Shown here one piece after another: positions 1 to 4,700 of a DNA stretch of 5,485 nt. Both the position numbers and the translations under genes were made by a program. The stretch comes from Patescibacteria group bacterium. Lineage in GTDB: Bacteria > Patescibacteria > Paceibacteria > Paceibacterales > UBA10102. The first letter of the stretch is position 1; the number at the start of each line of letters is the position of its first letter. A model generated the notes under the pieces. The model was given only the letters and a program-made list of their open reading frames with translations, did not search any database and was not told where the DNA came from. The stretch lies in assembly GCA_024239055.1 (NCBI GenBank), contig JANBVJ010000021.1:1-5485 (forward strand), written 5' to 3'.

Positions 1-134
1 AATATCAATTAGGACTTAATCAAGTTAACCAACAAATTGCAGAGTTATCCCAAAAAGAAAGAGAGGAGACTTCAAAAACCAAAGAACCAGCATCAGGCAA
101 ACAAAGGAAAAGTATAAATACTAAAAAGAATTAA
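1..134 (+). CDS. C-terminal end of an unidentified upstream protein (partial)
   Basis: An open frame enters from the left edge (first full codon at position 3) and stops at TAA 132-134, giving 43 visible residues. The first part has hydrophobic residues Leu5, Val8, Ile12 and Leu15 in a 3-4-3 heptad spacing within a Gln/Glu-rich stretch (NQVNQQIAELSQKE), so a short amphipathic or coiled-coil helix is likely. The remainder is charged and probably disordered, with a Lys/Arg-rich end (KQRKSINTKKN). The stop lies 7 nt before the next ATG, in the same direction, so it may share an operon with the putative virion protein downstream. The visible part is too short and too low in complexity to assign a family. 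A structural or scaffold-type virion protein would fit the context, but that is inference only. Confidence 0.7.
   Translation, partial: YQLGLNQVNQQIAELSQKEREETSKTKEPASGKQRKSINTKKN
103..120 (+). promoter_or_regulatory. Archaeal-type TATA box with purine-rich BRE-like element (candidate)
   Basis: TATAAATA lies at 113-120, directly preceded by a purine-rich A/G stretch (AAAGGAAAAG) that resembles an archaeal TFB recognition element. The box is centred about 25-26 nt before the ATG at 142, which is the spacing expected when transcription starts at or next to the start codon (leaderless mRNA). No Shine-Dalgarno sequence precedes that ATG, which agrees with this reading. The element sits inside the 3' end of the upstream gene. 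It could equally be a bacterial -10-like TATAAA or a chance AT-rich string. Confidence 0.35.
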
Positions 135-141
135 ATAAAAC

Positions 142-711
142 ATGGTAGCTGCATTTAATGTGAATTTTGATTTCGGTGGTGCAGATAATGCTCCTGGAAC
201 AGAGCAAGACATTACTGGATTGGGACCTCCAGAACTTAGGTTTAAGCAAGCTGATAATGCGACAATTGATTCGTCCGATCCAATGCCAATTCCAACAGCT
301 GGAACAGAATTCTCTAGATGGAAACAAATCTATCTGGTTTGTACAACAGCCCCAGACACCCAAGTGGATAATGTAAGGTTTTTCACTGACGGCGGTGGAT
401 TCGGGACAGGAATCACTGTAAGAGTAGGAGATCAATTTCCATTGCACAGTGCAGCAATAGAAACTGGCTATGATGTTTCAGATGCAAACGCAGTTATGAC
501 AACTCACACTGACATAACTACTAGCTCAGATGCTTTCACTTTCACTACTGGAAGTCCGCTTTCAGGACCTACGATAAGTGAAGCTGGTGGAATTATCAAT
601 GCAATTGGCGAAACAACTAACTATCTGGTTTTACAGATGGAAGTTCTTAGCACTGCAAGTCCGGGTAATTTAACTGACGAAACCTTTACATTTAGATACG
701 ACGAAATTTAA
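142..711 (+). CDS. Putative virion structural protein, 189 aa, beta-rich
   Basis: This complete frame runs from ATG 142 to TAA 709-711. The protein is rich in Thr, Asp, Gly and Ala, poor in Lys, and has no signal peptide or membrane segment. A conserved-looking core at about residues 32-96 contains LRFKQADNATIDSSDPMPIP, then SRWKQIYLVCTTAP (58-71), VDNVRFFTDGGGFGTG (75-90) and ITVRVGD. The C-terminus has a strand-like segment (YLVLQMEV, 161-168) followed by an ending in TFTFRYDEI. Alternating hydrophobics and Gly/Asp turns indicate an all-beta fold. The composition and the place next to a giant fibre-like gene suggest a capsid decoration, tail or baseplate protein, but no named family is established from this sequence. 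The start is taken because it is the first ATG after the upstream stop. There is no SD, and a TATA-like box lies about 26 nt upstream. Confidence 0.8.
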   Translation: MVAAFNVNFDFGGADNAPGTEQDITGLGPPELRFKQADNATIDSSDPMPIPTAGTEFSRWKQIYLVCTTAPDTQVDNVRFFTDGGGFGTGITVRVGDQFPLHSAAIETGYDVSDANAVMTTHTDITTSSDAFTFTTGSPLSGPTISEAGGIINAIGETTNYLVLQMEVLSTASPGNLTDETFTFRYDEI

Positions 712-731
712 TTTTTTTTAAATTATTTTTT
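712..731 (+). terminator. T-tract terminator candidate after the putative virion gene
   Basis: Eight T residues (712-719) follow the stop codon immediately, and a second run of six T (726-731) comes after TAAATTA. There is no GC-rich hairpin before them, so this is not a canonical bacterial Rho-independent terminator. T-rich tracts without a hairpin do act as intrinsic terminators in archaea. The same bases could serve as the AT-rich part of a promoter for the next gene. Confidence 0.3.
717..725 (+). promoter_or_regulatory. TATA-like element ahead of the 743 gene (weak candidate)
   Basis: TTTAAATTA is centred about 22 nt before ATG 743, within the 31-nt intergenic gap, the longest gap in the window. 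The ATG has no SD (TACTCCAATACA immediately precedes it), which would suit a leaderless or very short-leader transcript. The spacing is slightly short for a leaderless archaeal start, and the whole gap is AT-rich, so the support is weak. Confidence 0.22.
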
Positions 732-742
732 ACTCCAATACA

Positions 743-1132
743 ATGGAACTAACGTGGAAGGCGGTATACCCTGAGGGATGCCTAAATCAATACAATGAAG
801 ACGGAAGCGTCAATAAATACACAGATATAGACAGGTCTAAACTTCATTCTTTTGAATTACATAAAGGGGAACAATTAATTTTCAGACTAATTTTAGAAGA
901 AGGCCAGAGACTTATTTTTAGAAGAAGAGTTGCTCAAAATCTTAAGGGAGATAAGTTTGTTGTTTATTTGGTTGGATGGCAAAAAACTATTGGCGGTGAG
1001 AATATACAATCAATTTCTTATGTTTTTGAAGACGGCCATATAGAGATGGCTGGCCAATGGAAAGAAAAGAGTGATTGGTTCTATGCGCCTAATTTAATTA
1101 AGGAGGAGAAAGATGGTTCTTCAGACAAATGA
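743..1132 (+). CDS. Small hypothetical protein, 129 aa, charged, of the virion gene cluster
   Basis: This complete frame runs from ATG 743 to TGA 1130-1132. The N-terminal part reads WKAVYPEGCLNQYNEDGS and then KYTDIDRSKLHSFEL (25-39). A basic segment with RRR at 60-62 (QRLIFRRRVAQ) follows, then a strand-like KFVVYLVGWQ (71-80). The C-terminus is aromatic and charged (GQWKEKSDWFYAP) and ends in a Lys/Asp/Ser-rich tail. It is a soluble alpha/beta- or beta-type small domain with no signal peptide and no transmembrane segment. No catalytic motif is visible. The last 20 nt overlap the methyltransferase gene in another frame, and the SD of that gene lies inside this coding sequence, which implies translational coupling. 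I cannot assign a function. A small accessory or adaptor protein of a virus is the best contextual guess. Confidence 0.78.
   Translation: MELTWKAVYPEGCLNQYNEDGSVNKYTDIDRSKLHSFELHKGEQLIFRLILEEGQRLIFRRRVAQNLKGDKFVVYLVGWQKTIGGENIQSISYVFEDGHIEMAGQWKEKSDWFYAPNLIKEEKDGSSDK
1100..1106 (+). promoter_or_regulatory. Strong Shine-Dalgarno site for the methyltransferase gene
   Basis: AAGGAGG ends 6 nt before ATG 1113, an optimal spacing. It lies inside the 3' end of the preceding gene and fixes the methyltransferase start at 1113, despite the 20-nt overlap this creates. It is much stronger than anything ahead of the genes at 142 and 743. Confidence 0.85.
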
Positions 1133-1703
1133 ATATGATATTTCTTATTTTGATGGAGCCAAAGCAACTCTGAGACATAATGCTGGATATAGTAATTATG
1201 AAAGATGGATAAGAGACGGCGGAGAAAACAGTTTAGGTGAGTTCTGGAAAGATAAGGCCAAAGAGTTATTCGATACTTATTCTTTAAATGGAAAGAAAGT
1301 CTTGGAACTGGGTTGTGCTAAAGGATTTATAGTTGAAGACCTTAGAGAAATGGGTGTAGATTGCTATGGTCTAGATGTTAGTTCTTATGCTATAGGTGAA
1401 GCTACCGACATAGTTAAACCTTTTCTAACTATTGCTGATGCGAAAACAGGATTATCAAAATATAAAGATAATGAATTTGACATTGTTTTTTCTTTAAGAT
1501 TTTTAGAATGTTTTGAAGATGTTGAACTTACAGAATTGATTACAGAAATAAATAGAATTAGTAAGTTTCAATTTCATTTAGTAGATGAGAGTGGAAACGA
1601 AACTTACTATATCATCAAGAGCCTCGATGAGTGGATAAAATATAATTTTTCTAAGGAAACAGTTATCTATTCCAACCAAAGAGATTCTTCTTTGGTGAAA
1701 TAA
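1113..1703 (+). CDS. Class I SAM-dependent methyltransferase, 196 aa
   Basis: The Rossmann-fold methyltransferase signatures are present in order. Motif I is VLELGCAKG (residues 63-71), the glycine-rich SAM-binding loop. The motif II region is YGLDVSSYAI (85-94), with Asp88 placed to bind the ribose of SAM. IADA (107-110) fits the adenine-contacting segment, and FDIVFSLRFLEC (122-133) fits motif IV. The N-terminus (NEYDISYFDGAKA, then GYSNYERW) resembles the lead-in of small methyltransferases often found next to glycan or surface-structure genes. The C-terminal part (FQFHLVDES, YYIIKSLDEW) completes the sheet, so the enzyme looks whole. The target is unknown: the DPPY/NPPY motif of N6-adenine/N4-cytosine DNA methyltransferases and the PC motif of C5-cytosine enzymes are both absent, so a protein, glycan or small-molecule target is more likely. 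It overlaps the preceding gene by 20 nt and its stop lies one base before the next ATG, so it is probably cotranslated with the giant fibre-like gene. Confidence 0.87.
   Translation: MVLQTNEYDISYFDGAKATLRHNAGYSNYERWIRDGGENSLGEFWKDKAKELFDTYSLNGKKVLELGCAKGFIVEDLREMGVDCYGLDVSSYAIGEATDIVKPFLTIADAKTGLSKYKDNEFDIVFSLRFLECFEDVELTELITEINRISKFQFHLVDESGNETYYIIKSLDEWIKYNFSKETVIYSNQRDSSLVK
1694..1698 (+). promoter_or_regulatory. GGTGA-type ribosome binding site for the giant gene
   Basis: GGTGA sits 6 nt before ATG 1705, inside the last codons of the methyltransferase gene. It pairs with the UCACC part of the conserved 16S 3' end; GGTGA-type SD sequences are frequent in archaea and also occur in bacteria. 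With stop TAA 1701-1703 one base ahead of ATG 1705, the two genes are very likely translationally coupled. Confidence 0.6.
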
Positions 1704-1704
1704 G

Positions 1705-4700
1705 ATGGCGAATGCAGTAACTACAGCAAATACAAACATTATAAGTTTGTCAGGAAGAAGCATTGTTAGAACTTCTAGCGGAACTTTGTATGCTGTTATT
1801 ACAGATACTACTGATGGGGGGATAGAAGTCTGGAAATCTTCTAATGGAACTTCATGGACTGAGCAAGACACAGGTAATAATCCTCAAGTCTCTACTTATA
1901 CTGCAGCATCCTGTGCTATAGACTCAGGAAATATAATCCATATAGGATATTACAATTTAGATGGAAAGAATTCAGAAGTAAGATATGTTACTTTCGTTAC
2001 ATCTACTGATACTTTCGCTGGGGATGTTTCTGTTTTTAATATTGGAAGTGCCTCTCCAACAAATGCACATACTTCTATAGCTGTAGATAAAGCAGATATC
2101 CCACATCTTGTTTGGAATGATGTCAATACAAATATGGGAACCGCCTATCAGTCTATTTATTATACAAATAGGGTTGGAGGTTCTTGGAAAACTCAAATTG
2201 AATTAGCTGGTGTGACTGATGAACATGATGCTTCTGAACCTGATATAATGATTGATGAGTTAGATTTACCAGAGATAGCAGCTTTAGTAATAAGAGCTCC
2301 GTCTTTCCCTACAAATCACTCACTTACAGCATGGCAGGGTAAGACAAATGATGCTGATGTTTTTTTCGTTAAGGTAATAGAGAACACCGGATTGAATGTA
2401 AATGTACAGCCTTCGATAGCACAAGATGCTGATGGAAATACTTATATTGCTGAAATTAATTCAAGTGATGATTTAAGAACAATTAAGCATCCGGCAGCAA
2501 ATGGATGGTCTACTTGGGATGCCGCGGTAAATCTAGATAGTACAAATAATTTAACGAAGCCTTCTTTGTCTATAGTAGATAATGACAGATTTGTTTTTGC
2601 TGAAGACATTGGTGATAATGATATTTATTATTATAAAAATACTGACTCTAGAGTCTCCCTTGAAACTGGAACTTATAATAATGTAAAAGCCAAGTGGTCT
2701 AATCTCCATAACAATGATAGTGCAGGCACAACTTCTAGGAATTTTGTCGGACCGTATTATTTCGATGCTTCTGACGCAGGGCCAACCGATAGCGGGGGTG
2801 TCTGGACTGATGATGCAAATGCCTTTGATGGCTCTACATCAACATTTGCAAGATATACAGGATCTATTTCTAGCAATAGGCTTGAAGGTACTGGGACTAC
2901 TGCGCCAGCTAGCGGGGTTACAATAGGTGGTGTTTTAGCGAGGATAAATACAAACGCATCTTCTACTTCTGCAACTATATCCGGTCAAGTAAAACATAAT
3001 GGAACAAGTCTTGGAATATGTTTAAGGGATGCATCTGCAGTTTTCGAAACAGGCCAGAAATGGGGACCCTATATAAGATTAAGTGAACCAGCTGGCGGTT
3101 GGACATGGGCAAAAATTCAAGAATTGGAGATAGAATTTTTTGTGGATACTGCAAATAACAATGATGTTTATAGAGGAGAGGTATTGATAATTGAAAATAA
3201 ATCTCTAGCGGAAATAGATTATCTCTTCACTGATGAAACAGCTTCGCCAGATATCCTCTGGAATAAATTAGATTTGGGCGGGGTAAGTGAAGTAGACAAA
3301 ACTTTCACAGTAGATGCTTTCATACAAGAAGTTGATAACGATAAAACTTTTACAACTGATGCCTTCTTACAGACTACACAAGACAAAACTTTTACTGCTG
3401 ATTCAATCTTAAAAGCAACTCTAGACAAGGATTTCACCACGAATGCAATTTTAAAAAAATCCGATATTGATAAGACATTCACTGTTGATTCTTTAATTCA
3501 ACAGACTGATAACGATAAAACATTTACTGCCGATGCAATAATAACATTAGTCGGAGAGAATACATTCACAGTTGATGCAATTTTAAAAGCAACCTTAAAT
3601 AAAAACTTTACAGCCAATGCAATTCTTAAGAAATTAGACAATGATAAAAATTTTACAGTCGATGCTATATTAAGAAAAGTTCAGGATAAAGCCTTTACTA
3701 TTGACTCATTTTTACAAAAGCAAGATAATGATAAAACTTTTACAACTGATGCCTTTCTTAGAAAAGCACAAGAAAAAGAATTTACTATAAACTCAATTTT
3801 AAAAAAGAGTGATAATGAATTAACGTTCACAGCTGATTCAATTATAGTTAATCGATTCACTAAAAATTTTACAACTGATGCATTTCTCAAACAAATAGAT
3901 CAAGACAAGACCATTACTGTTGATGCTTTTTTAAGGAAAGAAGGAGAAAAGACTTTCACCACTGACGCAATCCTTGTAGCAACAAATGATAAAACATTTA
4001 CTACGGATGCTTTTTTAAGAGCAGTTCAAGAAAAAACATTTACTACGAATGCAATTCTAAAACAATCAGACATAGATAGGACCCTTACTGCCGATTCAAT
4101 ATTGGTTAATGTAAGGACTAAAGACTTTACATTGGATTCAATCCTAAAAAAATCTGACAATGACAAAACTTTTACAATAGACGCAAGATTAGTAAACGAA
4201 ATAGATAAGAGCTTCACAATAGATGCTTTTTTAAGAGCAGTTCAAGAAAAAGAATTCACAGCAGATTCTATTCTAAAAAAATCAGATAACGATAAAACAT
4301 TTACATTGGATGCGATTCTTGAGGGAGCTGCAACAAAAATTTTCACTGTGGATGCTTTTCTACAAAAACAAGACAATGATAAAACTCTCACTGCAGATTC
4401 TATTCTGAGAAAAGTCCAGAACAAGGATTTTACATTAGATTCAATTTTAGTGAATGTAAATACAAAAGATTTCACTCTTGATGCCTTTTTGAGAAAAGTG
4501 CAGGAAAAGACCTTAACTACAGACTCCATATTGAAAAAAAATGATAATGATAAAACATTTACCTTGGATTCATTACTGAGAAAAGTACAAGAAAAAGAGT
4601 TTACAGCCGATACATTTTTGAGAGATATACAGGAAAAGACCTTCACGACTGACGCAATTTTAAGAGCGGTAAAAACAAAGGATTTTACAACCGACGCAAT

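Noticed and set aside
121..447. - strand frame of 108 codons opposite the 142-711 gene
   Set aside because: It lies opposite a well-supported forward gene, has a Cys/Ser/Ile-rich low-quality composition, and has no SD or promoter of its own.
1578..2196. - strand frames at 1578-1871 and 1972-2196
   Set aside because: They are antisense to the methyltransferase end and to the propeller domain, with no recognisable motif. The forward frame is continuous and domain-bearing.
2714..2926. + strand frame of 70 codons inside the giant gene
   Set aside because: It is an out-of-frame shadow within the giant gene, Gln/Leu/Met-rich and without a ribosome binding site.
1705..3294. Sialidase or other glycosidase activity for the propeller
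   Set aside because: Only one degenerate Asp-box-like motif is visible, and the arginine triad, FRIP motif and catalytic Asp/Tyr/Glu arrangement are not evident. I therefore give a fold-level call only.
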